A stretch of DNA of 64,000 bases from Komagataeibacter intermedius TF2 (GCF_000964425.1 NZ_BANF01000027.1:62001-126000); one strand, 5' to 3'. Positions 28,478 to 36,798 are shown, numbered from the stretch's first letter. The notes: generated from the sequence alone by a model not told the origin. Numbers and translations are program-made.

Positions 28478-29770
28478 TCAGTCCCGCAACAGCGCATCCG
28501 CCATTTTTTCACGATCCAGCCGCCCTTCCCAGGCCCCGATCACGACTGGCGCCACGCAGTTCCCGGCCAGATTCCCAACCGCGCGCGCAATGCCGATGAA
28601 CCAGTCCACCGCCAGCAGCATCACAAGGCTTGCAACCGGAATGGATGGAATGGCCGCAAGCGTCGCCGCGAGCACAACAATGGCGACACCCGGCACCCCA
28701 TGCGCCCCCTTGGACGTCAGGAGCGCCGTGGCCAGCATGATGATCATCTGCCACGCGGAAAGGTGCGTCCCGGTCGCCTGCGCCAGAAAGACCACCGCCA
28801 GCCCCAGATAGATGGACAGGGCGTCAAGGTTCAGGGAATAGCCCGCCGGCACGACCAGTCCCACCACCTGTGGATCAACCCCCATGCGCCTGAGTTTTTC
28901 CATGACGCTGGGCAATACGGCATCCGATGTGGTGGTCGTGGACGTAATGACCAGTTCTTCACGGAAATAGCGCAGGAAACGCCACGGACTGACACCCGAC
29001 AGACGCAGGCAGCCCCCCAGTGCGATGATGATGAACAGGGCGATGACCACAAAATACAACGCGACGAAAGCGGCAAGATGCATGATGGCGGTCATGCCAT
29101 ACCGTGCGGTTGTCGTGGCCATGGCGCCAAAGACACCCAAAGGCGCCAGGGCGATGATAAGCCGCATCATGCGCGCGAACAGGACCGACAGGGCATCGAT
29201 CAGCCTGACCAAGGGGGCCCCGGCTTCCCCGATCAGGCTGAGGCAGCAGCCGAACAGAATGGCGAAAAACAGGATCTGCAGTACATTGGCCTGCGCGAAC
29301 GCATCCGTCGGGGAACGGGGAACAAGCGAGAGGATGAATGCCGTAATCCCCCCTTCATGCAGGACCTGCGCATTGCGCGCATAGGATGCGACCATCTGCG
29401 CATCCTCCGCCGTTGGAGCGAACACGATGGAACGGCCCGGCTGCACCAGCATGCCAATGCCGACAGCCATAACCAGCGCGAAGGTCGTCATGATCTCGAA
29501 ATACACCAGCGCCTTGACGCCCATGCGCCCGACGGCACGCAGGGAACCAGCCCCCACAATGCCCGTGACGACAATGCAGAATAACAGCGGCCCCACCGCC
29601 ATGACGATCAGGCGCAGGAACAGGTCCGTAGCCCAGTGTGTCCGGCTGGCGAGACCAGGGTCCAGCAGCCCCAGTCCCAGCCCCGCCACACTGGCAATGA
29701 CAACCTGCGTGAACATACCCGGAAGCCATTTATGGCGGTGCGACGGGGATGAAATATGACAATCGCTCAA
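28478..29770 (-). CDS. dicarboxylate/amino acid:cation symporter (DAACS family)
   Basis: Inner-membrane sodium or proton symporter of the DctA/GltP family, 430 residues from a TTG start at 29770. That start was chosen because AAGGA lies 7 bases upstream; a longer TTG start at 29800 lacks one. Family motifs include the ARMMRLIIALAPLGVFGAMA helix, YSLNLDALSIYL and TSKGAHGVPG. The hallmark serine-rich hairpin, TSSSE in DctA, reads TSTTTTSDAVLP here, so substrate preference may differ from C4-dicarboxylates. It is monocistronic and divergent from the carbamate kinase operon. Confidence 0.88.
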   Translation of the reverse strand: MSDCHISSPSHRHKWLPGMFTQVVIASVAGLGLGLLDPGLASRTHWATDLFLRLIVMAVGPLLFCIVVTGIVGAGSLRAVGRMGVKALVYFEIMTTFALVMAVGIGMLVQPGRSIVFAPTAEDAQMVASYARNAQVLHEGGITAFILSLVPRSPTDAFAQANVLQILFFAILFGCCLSLIGEAGAPLVRLIDALSVLFARMMRLIIALAPLGVFGAMATTTARYGMTAIMHLAAFVALYFVVIALFIIIALGGCLRLSGVSPWRFLRYFREELVITSTTTTSDAVLPSVMEKLRRMGVDPQVVGLVVPAGYSLNLDALSIYLGLAVVFLAQATGTHLSAWQMIIMLATALLTSKGAHGVPGVAIVVLAATLAAIPSIPVASLVMLLAVDWFIGIARAVGNLAGNCVAPVVIGAWEGRLDREKMADALLRD

Positions 29771-30192
29771 GCCAGCATCCTTGCAGACAGACGGAAACAA
29801 TCATGAACCGGACAAGTCATGACTTAATGGATATATGCACCCGCCGACCATCATACGATACCAGAACCCTGTCCGTAATCCGTAAGTATGGCAGGCAGAA
29901 TGCCGCGACAGGCCGCCTGCGTTCCCGCACGCCGTTCCCGATGCACGTTTCCGCCTTCAGGGGTATGGGCGCCGGGTATGCCCATCGCAGGGCGGTACAC
30001 CACTTCTGGCGCCACGTCCCACGCTTCGTGGCGACTTCATTACATGAAAATAATGGAACCGGTTGCGATGACACAGGACAGCATGCACATGTCCGCGCGC
30101 ATCCGTTTCGATATCAGAAATATAATTTGCTCATTAAGAACATTTGTGCGCACAGTGACATCCGTGAGGGCTTCTCATCATAAGGAACCGCA
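29771..30192. other. divergent intergenic region before the carbamate kinase operon
   Basis: I see no convincing gene in these 422 bases. Short open frames run through, but they lack ribosome sites and protein-like composition. The right end holds a TATAAT box and a TGTG/CACA palindrome, annotated separately. Confidence 0.45.
30121..30154 (+). promoter_or_regulatory. candidate promoter and operator of the carbamate kinase operon
   Basis: A perfect TATAAT lies at 30121-30126 without a good -35 box. A perfect 10-bp palindrome TGTGCGCACA lies at 30145-30154, where it would overlie the early transcribed region. This suggests repression, perhaps by the IclR protein encoded downstream. The start codon of the kinase gene is 38 bases further on. 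Confidence 0.4.
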
Positions 30193-31107
30193 ATGAAATC
30201 CGTCATCGCCCTTGGGGGTAACGCGCTGATGCAGCGGGGGCAGCCCCTGAGCATATCCGTCCAGCGTGAAAATGCCCGAATGGCCGCATGCGCCCTGGCT
30301 GGCATTGCGCGCAGGCACCAGCTTGTCCTGACCCATGGCAACGGGCCACAGGTCGGCCTGCTGGCCATGCAGTCACAGGCATTCAGGCAGGCCCCGCCCT
30401 ATCCGTTCGATATCATGGGGGCTGCGACCGAAGGCATGATCGGGTATATCCTGGAACAGGAACTGGGCAACGTGCTGGGTCGGGATGTACCCGTGGCAAC
30501 ATTGCTGACACGTGTTGAAGTGGACCCGGACGACCCGGAATTTACCAGTCCAAGCAAATATATCGGTCCCCATTTTGATGAAGCGCAGGCGCAGGCATTA
30601 ATCGACCAGTATGGATGGACCTTCAAAAAGGATGGCCCGTCCTGGCGGCGCGTGATCGCATCCCCCCACCCGTTACGAATTCTGTGGCATCGGCCCATCC
30701 GCTGGCTGCTGGACAATGGCGCGGTCATCATCTGTGGCGGCGGCGGAGGCATTCCTGTCATTTCCACCCCGGATGGCAGCCTGCAGGGCATTGATGCAGT
30801 CATTGACAAGGATCGCGTCTCCAGCCTGCTTGCGGTTCACCTGTCGGCTGACCTGTTCATCATCGCGACGGATGTTCCGGGCATATACGAAAACTACGGC
30901 ACGCCACAGCAGAAGCTCCTGACATCACTGACTGCGGGAGAACTGAAGCAGAAAGAGTTTTCCAAGGGGTCGATGGGGCCGAAAGTCGAAGCGATCATCA
31001 ATTTCGTGCAGAAAACCGGACGTCCCGCCGCGATTGGCTGCCTGTCGGAAATCGAGAAGATCATCGCCCGGCAGGCGGGAACGTGGATCATGCCCGATGC
31101 GAACTGA
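30193..31107 (+). CDS. arcC: carbamate kinase
   Basis: Cytosolic kinase that makes ATP from carbamoyl phosphate and ADP, 304 residues, close to family length. Motifs visible are IALGGNALMQRG at the N-terminus, LTHGNGPQVGLLAMQS, ICGGGGGIPVI and the DKDRVSSLLA aspartate/lysine segment. FSKGSMGPKVEA follows near the C-terminus. An AAGGA site precedes the ATG. It heads an operon with the DUF2877/AllH homologue and a GlcG-like gene. No arginine deiminase or ornithine carbamoyltransferase is nearby, so the carbamoyl phosphate is more likely to come from the FdrA/AllG/AllH-type transferase encoded around it (inference). In that role it corresponds to E. coli AllK. Confidence 0.92.
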   Translation: MKSVIALGGNALMQRGQPLSISVQRENARMAACALAGIARRHQLVLTHGNGPQVGLLAMQSQAFRQAPPYPFDIMGAATEGMIGYILEQELGNVLGRDVPVATLLTRVEVDPDDPEFTSPSKYIGPHFDEAQAQALIDQYGWTFKKDGPSWRRVIASPHPLRILWHRPIRWLLDNGAVIICGGGGGIPVISTPDGSLQGIDAVIDKDRVSSLLAVHLSADLFIIATDVPGIYENYGTPQQKLLTSLTAGELKQKEFSKGSMGPKVEAIINFVQKTGRPAAIGCLSEIEKIIARQAGTWIMPDAN

Positions 31108-31113
31108 AATCCC

Positions 31114-32019
31114 GTGCCAGACATAAAACCTGTCATTGCAGGTTCGTTCATCCGGTCACGATTGCTGGGCATGGAGGGTACCGTCACCGTCCTTGCCCGG
31201 TTTACCGGCTATATATATCTGGCTGTCGCGCATGCCGGGGATCCGGTCATTGTGGTCATTACACTGAGTGGAGGCCGGATCGGGCCACTATCCATCGTGC
31301 TGCCCGGGCACAGGACCCTGCCCCTGAACAGTTCTGCGCGGGGGCGCCTGCGGGGCGGTGTCATCGAAATTGATGCCCTGCGGATCAATCTGCATCAGGC
31401 CCGGATACATGAGTCGGCGCTGAAGGCGCGCATGGCCCCGGCCCGGGTACCATCATGGCTGGAAGGTGTGCTGCGTGACCTCGCTCCCCTGCCCCGGCGC
31501 ACGGCCATCCTGCCATCGGTATCTGCCCCTGCGTCGCCATCGGCCGAAGCCCGCGCCCTTACCCGGCTGTTCCACGCCGGTCTTGCATCTGGACATGCAC
31601 GCGACATTGCCATGGCTGCCGGCAGGCTTGCCGGACTGGGCCGGGGCCTGACACCCGGCGGGGACGATTTCCTGTGCGGATTTATGGTCGCGGTCTGGTT
31701 TTCAGCACCCGACCCGATACAGACCTGCATGCCCATCCTGACTGCGGCCCGCGGACAGACCACGTCATTGTCCCTGGCCTTTCTTGATGCAGCGGCCCAC
31801 GGTCATGTCAGCGATACATGGCGGGACTTTCTGGAACCCGTATCGCATGACGCGCCACGGACCGGGGTACTGAAAAACGTCATGGCGCCCGGCTTCAGTT
31901 CGGGGGAAGATACGCTTGCAGGTTTTATCTGGGGAATGCAGGCCATGCATATGCCACCTGCCGCCCTTCCCCCCATACCACTGGACGCCCTGTCCGCCAT
32001 GGGCGGCGCACCCGATTGA
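31114..32019 (+). CDS. DUF2877 / AllH-like subunit of carbamoyltransferase
   Basis: 301-residue protein recognised by the conserved GLGRGLTPGGDDFLCGF segment in its second half, which matches the family of E. coli YlbF (AllH). In E. coli, AllF (FdrA), AllG and AllH together form oxamate carbamoyltransferase of allantoin catabolism. It starts with GTG, 6 bases after carbamate kinase, and has no clear ribosome site, so coupling to arcC is likely. In this genome it is separated from fdrA and the allG-like genes by an IclR gene and an operon boundary. Confidence 0.8.
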   Translation: MPDIKPVIAGSFIRSRLLGMEGTVTVLARFTGYIYLAVAHAGDPVIVVITLSGGRIGPLSIVLPGHRTLPLNSSARGRLRGGVIEIDALRINLHQARIHESALKARMAPARVPSWLEGVLRDLAPLPRRTAILPSVSAPASPSAEARALTRLFHAGLASGHARDIAMAAGRLAGLGRGLTPGGDDFLCGFMVAVWFSAPDPIQTCMPILTAARGQTTSLSLAFLDAAAHGHVSDTWRDFLEPVSHDAPRTGVLKNVMAPGFSSGEDTLAGFIWGMQAMHMPPAALPPIPLDALSAMGGAPD

Positions 32020-32036
32020 AGGATGGATCAGAAAAC

Positions 32037-32444
32037 ATGAATATTCAGCTTGAAGATGCACAGGCCGCGATGAAGGCCGCGATCGACAGGGCCCGCGCGC
32101 TTGATATCGAAATATGCGTTGCGGTCATGGATGGGGGCGGACGGCTTGTCACGTTCGCACGGATGGACCAGTCCAACTGGGCCAGCATTTTCGGAAGCCA
32201 GGGAAAGGCGGCCACATCTGCGGCAACACGGTGCAAAAGCGGCGTCATACCACCTGAATCCGTTGTCATGTCGCGCATTCGGGAAATGGAGGGCAACAAC
32301 CTGATTTATGCGAAAGGCGCGGTTCCCCTGTTCCGCGATGGCATGCTGATCGGCGCCATTGGCGTGGGCGGGGCAAGCGCCGATCTGGATGAAGCCTGCG
32401 CCGGGGCGGGTGCTGCCGCCATTGGCTGCACAACGTCAGGCTGA
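32037..32444 (+). CDS. GlcG/HbpS-like protein
   Basis: 135-residue protein of the GlcG/HbpS (heme-degrading domain-like) family. Visible are AMKAAIDRARALDIEICVAVMD, ARMDQSNWASI and a C-terminal DGMLIGAIGVGGASADLDE. Members bind heme or cobalamin, or are uncharacterised accessory proteins in glycolate and diol operons. The ATG at 32037 was chosen over TTG 32016 because an AAGGATGG stretch sits upstream and the protein then begins at the conserved helix. It is the last gene of the arcC operon, with a clear terminator following. Confidence 0.82.
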   Translation: MNIQLEDAQAAMKAAIDRARALDIEICVAVMDGGGRLVTFARMDQSNWASIFGSQGKAATSAATRCKSGVIPPESVVMSRIREMEGNNLIYAKGAVPLFRDGMLIGAIGVGGASADLDEACAGAGAAAIGCTTSG

Positions 32445-32488
32445 GGTCGCCGTTTTCCGCCCGCGCCACATGATCCGTGGGGCCGCTT

Positions 32489-32519
32489 CCCCTTTGCATA
32501 AAGGGGGGATTTGTTTTTT
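32489..32519 (+). terminator. intrinsic terminator of the arcC-allH-glcG operon
   Basis: CCCCTTT-GCAT-AAAGGGG forms a perfect 7-bp stem with a tetraloop, followed by GGATTTGTTTTTT. This is the best-looking intrinsic terminator in the window. It sits 45 bases after the glcG-like stop and just before the iclR gene. Confidence 0.8.
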
Positions 32520-32538
32520 AACGAATGGATCTTTTAAT
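32511..32538 (+). promoter_or_regulatory. candidate promoter of iclR, overlapping the terminator tail
   Basis: TTGTTT (32511-32516) and TTTAAT (32533-32538) with a 16-bp spacer lie directly before the iclR ATG at 32550. The predicted transcript would be almost leaderless, about 5 bases. The -35 box overlaps the T-run of the terminator. Confidence 0.4.
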
Positions 32539-32549
32539 TCCATGCGGAC

Positions 32550-33335
32550 ATGACAGTGCAGAACTCTACGGAAGAAATAAAAAAAAACAGGGGACTGGTC
32601 GGGTCCCTGGCGCATGGTCTGAATGTGCTGATGGCTTTCGACAAGGACCATGCACAGATGACGCTGTCCGTTGTGTCCGAACGGACCGGCATGGACCGGG
32701 CCAGCGCGCGGCGCTACCTTCTGACGCTATGCCATCTGGGATTTGTGACCCAGTCCGGGCGTCTTTTCCGACTGACGTCAAAAGTCATGGATCTGGGCTA
32801 CAGTTTTCTGTCATCCATTCCGCTTGCGCAGAAGGCGCAGCCCTATCTGAACATGATCCGCGACCAGACCGGGTTTCCTGTCGCCCTGGGCATCCGGGAT
32901 GAACTGGACATCGTGCATGTCGCATCCGCCAATACGGATGAATTCGCCTCCCCCGCGCTGACGATCGGCAGGCGCTTCCCGCTGGCCTATGCATCCGCCG
33001 GGCGGTGCATCCTTGCATTCCTGCCCGGTGACGAACGTGATGCGATCCTCAGGCGGATCAGGCTTGCGCCCCTGTCGGAATATTCCATCACGACCATGGC
33101 GGGACTGCGCGCGAACCTGACGGATACGCAGAAAACCGGGTTTGCGCTGGTGGATCAGGAAATGCAGGTTGGCATCCGGTCGCTTGCCGTGCCGGTATTT
33201 GATCACAATGCCAATGTTGTCGCCTCGTTCAACACGTTTACATTCAGCAGCATCGTCCCCGAGGACGTACTGATCGAACGGGCGCTGCCGACAATGCTGG
33301 CTGTCGCCACGGAATTCGGCAAAACCATTATCTAG
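32550..33335 (+). CDS. IclR-family transcriptional regulator (1)
   Basis: 261-residue regulator. An N-terminal winged helix covers about residues 13-70 (GLNVLMAFDKDHAQMTLSVV, then ASARRYLLTL). An effector-binding GAF-like domain covers about 85-255, with the family RRFPLAYASAGRCILAFL and GFALVDQEMQVGIRSLAVPV. It resembles the PcaR/PobR branch, whose members respond to aromatic or small organic acids. It lies between the two halves of the carbamoyltransferase genes and is the likely local regulator. No ribosome site is evident, consistent with a nearly leaderless start. Confidence 0.9.
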   Translation: MTVQNSTEEIKKNRGLVGSLAHGLNVLMAFDKDHAQMTLSVVSERTGMDRASARRYLLTLCHLGFVTQSGRLFRLTSKVMDLGYSFLSSIPLAQKAQPYLNMIRDQTGFPVALGIRDELDIVHVASANTDEFASPALTIGRRFPLAYASAGRCILAFLPGDERDAILRRIRLAPLSEYSITTMAGLRANLTDTQKTGFALVDQEMQVGIRSLAVPVFDHNANVVASFNTFTFSSIVPEDVLIERALPTMLAVATEFGKTII

Positions 33336-33455
33336 ACGACGCATATTCCGCCATCCGACCGGGGGATGCCACATTCCATATGAGAAGCGGCGTCCACCTG
33401 CCACGAAATCTTTATTAAAATATTCCCCTGCGGAAAATTCATTTCGAATATGCAC

Positions 33456-33495
33456 TTGCTTTCTCCGGTGCAAACCGTGTCTATTGTGAACATAA
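33456..33495 (+). promoter_or_regulatory. candidate promoter and GntR-type operator of the SBP/fdrA operon
   Basis: TATTGTGAACATAA at 33482-33495 is, on the opposite strand, identical over 11 consecutive bases (TGTTCACAATA) to the palindrome at 19161-19174. A weak promoter, TTGCTT (33456-33461) and TCTATT (33480-33485) with an 18-bp spacer, would place the site over the -10 box, a repressing position. The first gene starts at 33527. Confidence 0.5.
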
Positions 33496-33526
33496 GTTTT
33501 CAATGTGATCATGGTGGGATGATGTG

Positions 33527-35053
33527 ATGACGGGTTCTCCACGGCGGCTGCGCATTGGTGTGCATTACGAGCCCTCCAATATTGACCCTCATCTCGGGGC
33601 GGCCGAACTCGCACTGCAGATGACGAACGGGGTTTTCGATACGCTCGTCAACAAGACCGTCGAAGGTGATTATCTTCCCGGTCTGGCGGACAGTTTTTCA
33701 ATATCGGACGACCAGTGCCGGTATATTTTTTCCCTTCGCAGGGATGTACGGTTCCACGACGGCACGCCGTTTGATGCGCAGGCCGTGCAGGCAAGCCTTG
33801 ACCGGGCGCATGACCCGGCCAACCGCTCCCAGCTGGCCGGCGCCCTGCTGGGTCCCTACCGCCAGACGAACATTCTTGACGCGCATACGGTGGAAATCAT
33901 TCTGGACCAGCCCTATGCCCTGTTCCTGGATGCGCTGAGCCAGGGCTGGCTTGCCCCTGTGTCACCGGCTTCCATTCGCGCGCTCGGTCCTGATTTCTGC
34001 AGGCATCCTGTCGGGACCGGCCCGTTCCGTTTTGAACGCTGGGATTCCGGGGACTGCCTGGTCATCACACGCAATGACGATTATGCATGGGCGCCGGCAC
34101 TGGTCGAAAACAGGGGACCTGCCCATCTGGATGAAATCGTCTTCAAGTTCATTCCTGACGATGGTGCAAGAACCGAAGCCCTTCTGACCGGCGAGGTCGA
34201 CGCCATTTTCGCAGCCAATCCGGCCGATGCGGCGGCACTGAGGAACCAGCCGGGGCTGTCCGTCGCCTGCTGGCCCATACGTGGCGTGCCGGTCAGCCTG
34301 ATGATGAATACCAAACGGGCGCCAACCGATAATATCCATGTCCGCCAGGCCATTTCCTATGCGCTGGATGTAGACAGCCTTGTCACGGAAATATTCAGTG
34401 GTGAATTTACCCGCGCCTACGGGCCTGTGTCCCAGTATACCCTTGGTTATGAACCCCGGGTCGAAAAACTGTATCACCACGATATTGAAAAGGCCCGCAC
34501 CCTGCTGGACGGGGAAGGATGGCTGACCGGCCCGGACCAGTTCCGCCACAAGGATGGCAGGCTGCTGGACGTCATCATTTATGTCCTGCCCGTCAATTTC
34601 TATCCTGAAATCGGCGCGTATGTGAAAAGACAGCTTGCGAAAGTCGGGATCGCGGTCAGGGTCGAACTATGTGATGCCCGGACATGGATCAGGGCGGGCA
34701 TGGATGGCGCCCATAACCTGATCCCGCAGGGCAAATATGCCAGTTCGTCCCAGCTGCTCAGTTTTGTCTATCATTCACGGCAGAGCGGCCAGAACGGATA
34801 TGGCTGGAGCAAGCGGGACGCTTCGGATTTTACCGTCATCGATAAACTGATTGATTCAGCGGAAACCTGCATAAAACCGGAAGACTACGTTCCGATTTTC
34901 AAGCAGGTCCAGATGGAAGTCATGGAAGCCGCCCTGTGCATTCCGGTCCATTGCAATACAAACATCGTGTCCCACAAGAACAGCGTGACGGGGTTCAGGT
35001 TTGACGCTATCGGCGCCTACCCGCTTTTTCACGATACCAACATAACCCCCTAA
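33527..35053 (+). CDS. family-5 extracellular solute-binding protein, no signal peptide
   Basis: 508-residue protein of the dipeptide/oligopeptide/nickel-binding SBP_bac_5 fold. Typical segments are SNIDPHLGAAELALQMTNGVFD, VRFHDGTPFDAQAVQASLDR, VGTGPFRFERWDSGD and VRQAISYALD. The N-terminus MTGSPRRLRIGVHYEPS starts directly at the first strand of the mature fold. An in-frame stop at 33506-33508 excludes an upstream extension, so no export signal or lipobox exists. No ABC permease or ATPase gene is in the window. It is either a cytosolic ligand-binding protein of the pathway or has lost its export signal. It is the first gene of the fdrA operon. Confidence 0.85.
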   Translation: MTGSPRRLRIGVHYEPSNIDPHLGAAELALQMTNGVFDTLVNKTVEGDYLPGLADSFSISDDQCRYIFSLRRDVRFHDGTPFDAQAVQASLDRAHDPANRSQLAGALLGPYRQTNILDAHTVEIILDQPYALFLDALSQGWLAPVSPASIRALGPDFCRHPVGTGPFRFERWDSGDCLVITRNDDYAWAPALVENRGPAHLDEIVFKFIPDDGARTEALLTGEVDAIFAANPADAAALRNQPGLSVACWPIRGVPVSLMMNTKRAPTDNIHVRQAISYALDVDSLVTEIFSGEFTRAYGPVSQYTLGYEPRVEKLYHHDIEKARTLLDGEGWLTGPDQFRHKDGRLLDVIIYVLPVNFYPEIGAYVKRQLAKVGIAVRVELCDARTWIRAGMDGAHNLIPQGKYASSSQLLSFVYHSRQSGQNGYGWSKRDASDFTVIDKLIDSAETCIKPEDYVPIFKQVQMEVMEAALCIPVHCNTNIVSHKNSVTGFRFDAIGAYPLFHDTNITP

Positions 35054-35066
35054 GGAGCAGCGGCCA

Positions 35067-36608
35067 ATGCCATCGCGCATAGTTGTTCGTCCACGTGAAT
35101 ACCATGATTCCGTCAGGCTCATGCGCCTTTCCCAGCTTCTGCGCAAGGAAGCGGGCGTGTCTGAAGCCATGATCATGATGGCGACCCCCAATAACAGGAA
35201 AATACTCGACACCACGGGTTTCTGTTCCGAACAGGCGCGGAATGCAAATCCCGAAGACCTGATCGTGGCGGTGACGGCCCAGACGGAAGAAGAAGCCGAC
35301 GCCGCCATTGCGACAGCAATCCATATGCTGCAGAAAAATATGGAAAATGCAGGGAATGCCGTTCAGGCCGGCACGCTGGATGAAGCGATTTCACTGCATC
35401 CGGACATCAACTTCGCCTGCATTTCCGTTCCTGGCTCCTTCGCCGCTGACGAAGCGGAACAGGCGCTGGAGCGGGGGCTGAATGTCTTCCTATTCAGTGA
35501 CAACGTCACGATTGAAGATGAAAAGCGCCTCAAGCAAACAGCCCTGAAACAGAACAGGCTGCTCATGGGGCCAGACTGCGGCACCGCGATCATCAACGGC
35601 GCCGCCATCGGCTTCGCCAACGCCGTCGCACGTGGTCCCGTCGGGATCGTGGCCGCGTCCGGCACTGGCGCACAGGAAATATCCAGCCTGCTGGACTGGA
35701 TGGATGTCGGCATAAGCCACATCATCGGCACGGGTGGCCGTGACCTGCATCAGGATATCGGGGGGGCAACAATGTGCCAGGCCCTCGAACTGATGGCGCA
35801 GGACCCGCAGACGGACATTATTGTCGTGACGTCCAAGCCGCCTTCGGCCATCGCGCAGGACCGTGTCTTTGCGACCACCGCCAGGATTGGCAAGCCGATC
35901 ATTTTCAATTTCCTTGGCGCGACCCCGCCTGCCGATGCAGCGGGCGCGGAATTCTGCGCGACGCTGGCGGAAACGGCACTGGCAACCGCGCGGCATGTCA
36001 GACCGGAAGCCACCCTGCCCTGCGCCCCGCAGGCGGACAGGGACGACTTCATCCGCAATGCGCTCGACACCAGAACGCCTGTTCAGCGCTATGTCCGCGG
36101 CCTGTATGCGGGTGGGACGCTCTGTTATGAAGCGCTTCTCCTGCTGGGGGATATTCCGGGCGGGGTCTATTCCAACCTCAAGCACGACAGCCATGCCCTG
36201 ACGGATATATTTACCAGCCAGGGTCATACCGTGATCGACATGGGGGACGACGCCTATACGCAGGGCCGTGCCCATCCCATGATCGATCCCGGCCTGCGGA
36301 ACCAGCGGATATTGCATGAAGCCGCGGACCCCGAAGTCGCACTTCTGCTGCTTGATCTTGTCATCGGCTACGGCGCGCAGGACAACCCGGCGCGCAATCT
36401 GGCTGAAATCCTGCACACAGCGCGCAATATCGCCGGACAGGACGGACGTAGCCTGCCGGTCATCGTGACCATCTGCGGGACCAGGCATGATATCCAGAAC
36501 TACAGTGACCAGGTTGAACAGCTTGAGCAGGCAGGTGTCATGGTGACACGCAGCAATGCAGAGGCCGTTACTTTGGCAAAGCGTTATGTTGAGGCAATCA
36601 ATGTCTGA
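35067..36608 (+). CDS. fdrA: FdrA / AllF-like subunit of carbamoyltransferase
   Basis: 513-residue protein of the FdrA family, built from two CoA-ligase-like halves. Conserved segments are GPDCGTAIING at 168-178, SGTGAQE at 199-205, GTGGRDL at 221-227, and a C-terminal half with YAGGTLCYEA and GRAHPMIDP. In E. coli FdrA (AllF) joins AllG and AllH as oxamate carbamoyltransferase, which phosphorolyses a carbamoylated product to carbamoyl phosphate. An AAGGAG site lies before the ATG, 13 bases after the solute-binding-protein gene. The stop overlaps the next small ORF by 8 bases. The carbamoyl donor here need not be oxalurate. Confidence 0.88.
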   Translation: MPSRIVVRPREYHDSVRLMRLSQLLRKEAGVSEAMIMMATPNNRKILDTTGFCSEQARNANPEDLIVAVTAQTEEEADAAIATAIHMLQKNMENAGNAVQAGTLDEAISLHPDINFACISVPGSFAADEAEQALERGLNVFLFSDNVTIEDEKRLKQTALKQNRLLMGPDCGTAIINGAAIGFANAVARGPVGIVAASGTGAQEISSLLDWMDVGISHIIGTGGRDLHQDIGGATMCQALELMAQDPQTDIIVVTSKPPSAIAQDRVFATTARIGKPIIFNFLGATPPADAAGAEFCATLAETALATARHVRPEATLPCAPQADRDDFIRNALDTRTPVQRYVRGLYAGGTLCYEALLLLGDIPGGVYSNLKHDSHALTDIFTSQGHTVIDMGDDAYTQGRAHPMIDPGLRNQRILHEAADPEVALLLLDLVIGYGAQDNPARNLAEILHTARNIAGQDGRSLPVIVTICGTRHDIQNYSDQVEQLEQAGVMVTRSNAEAVTLAKRYVEAINV

Positions 36609-36777
36609 AAATCCCAATCCACTGCTTTCCGGCGCCCCCCTTCATATCGCCAATATTGGTATCGAACTGATCGGCGAAAATCTGGAACGGCAGGACGTCA
36701 AGGTGGTTCAGGTCCGCTGGCTTCCCCCGGTCAGGCATGACGCAGAACTGACAGCCCTGCTTGATACGTTGCTCTGA
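36601..36777 (+). CDS. 58-residue protein between fdrA and the DUF1116 genes
   Basis: Short ORF starting 8 bases inside the fdrA end and stopping 21 bases before the first DUF1116 gene. Its sequence has a clear fold-like pattern: LHIANIGIELIGENL, then VVQVRWLPPVR, then a short C-terminal helix. From memory, similar INxG...VxxVxWxPP segments occur fused to FdrA or to YlbE/AllG-type proteins in other genomes; I could not check this. It is most likely a genuine small subunit or a split-off module of the transferase, translated by coupling to fdrA. Confidence 0.72.
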   Translation: MSENPNPLLSGAPLHIANIGIELIGENLERQDVKVVQVRWLPPVRHDAELTALLDTLL

Positions 36778-36798
36778 CAGCGACCACGGAGAACAGAT

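Noticed and set aside
29749-30196. Open frames in the spacer before carbamate kinase
   Set aside because: No ribosome sites, basic low-quality composition, and they cross the TATAAT/palindrome control region.
30193-31107. Carbamate kinase as part of an arginine deiminase operon
   Set aside because: No arginine deiminase, ornithine carbamoyltransferase or ArcD antiporter is nearby; the neighbours are AllH, FdrA and AllG homologues.
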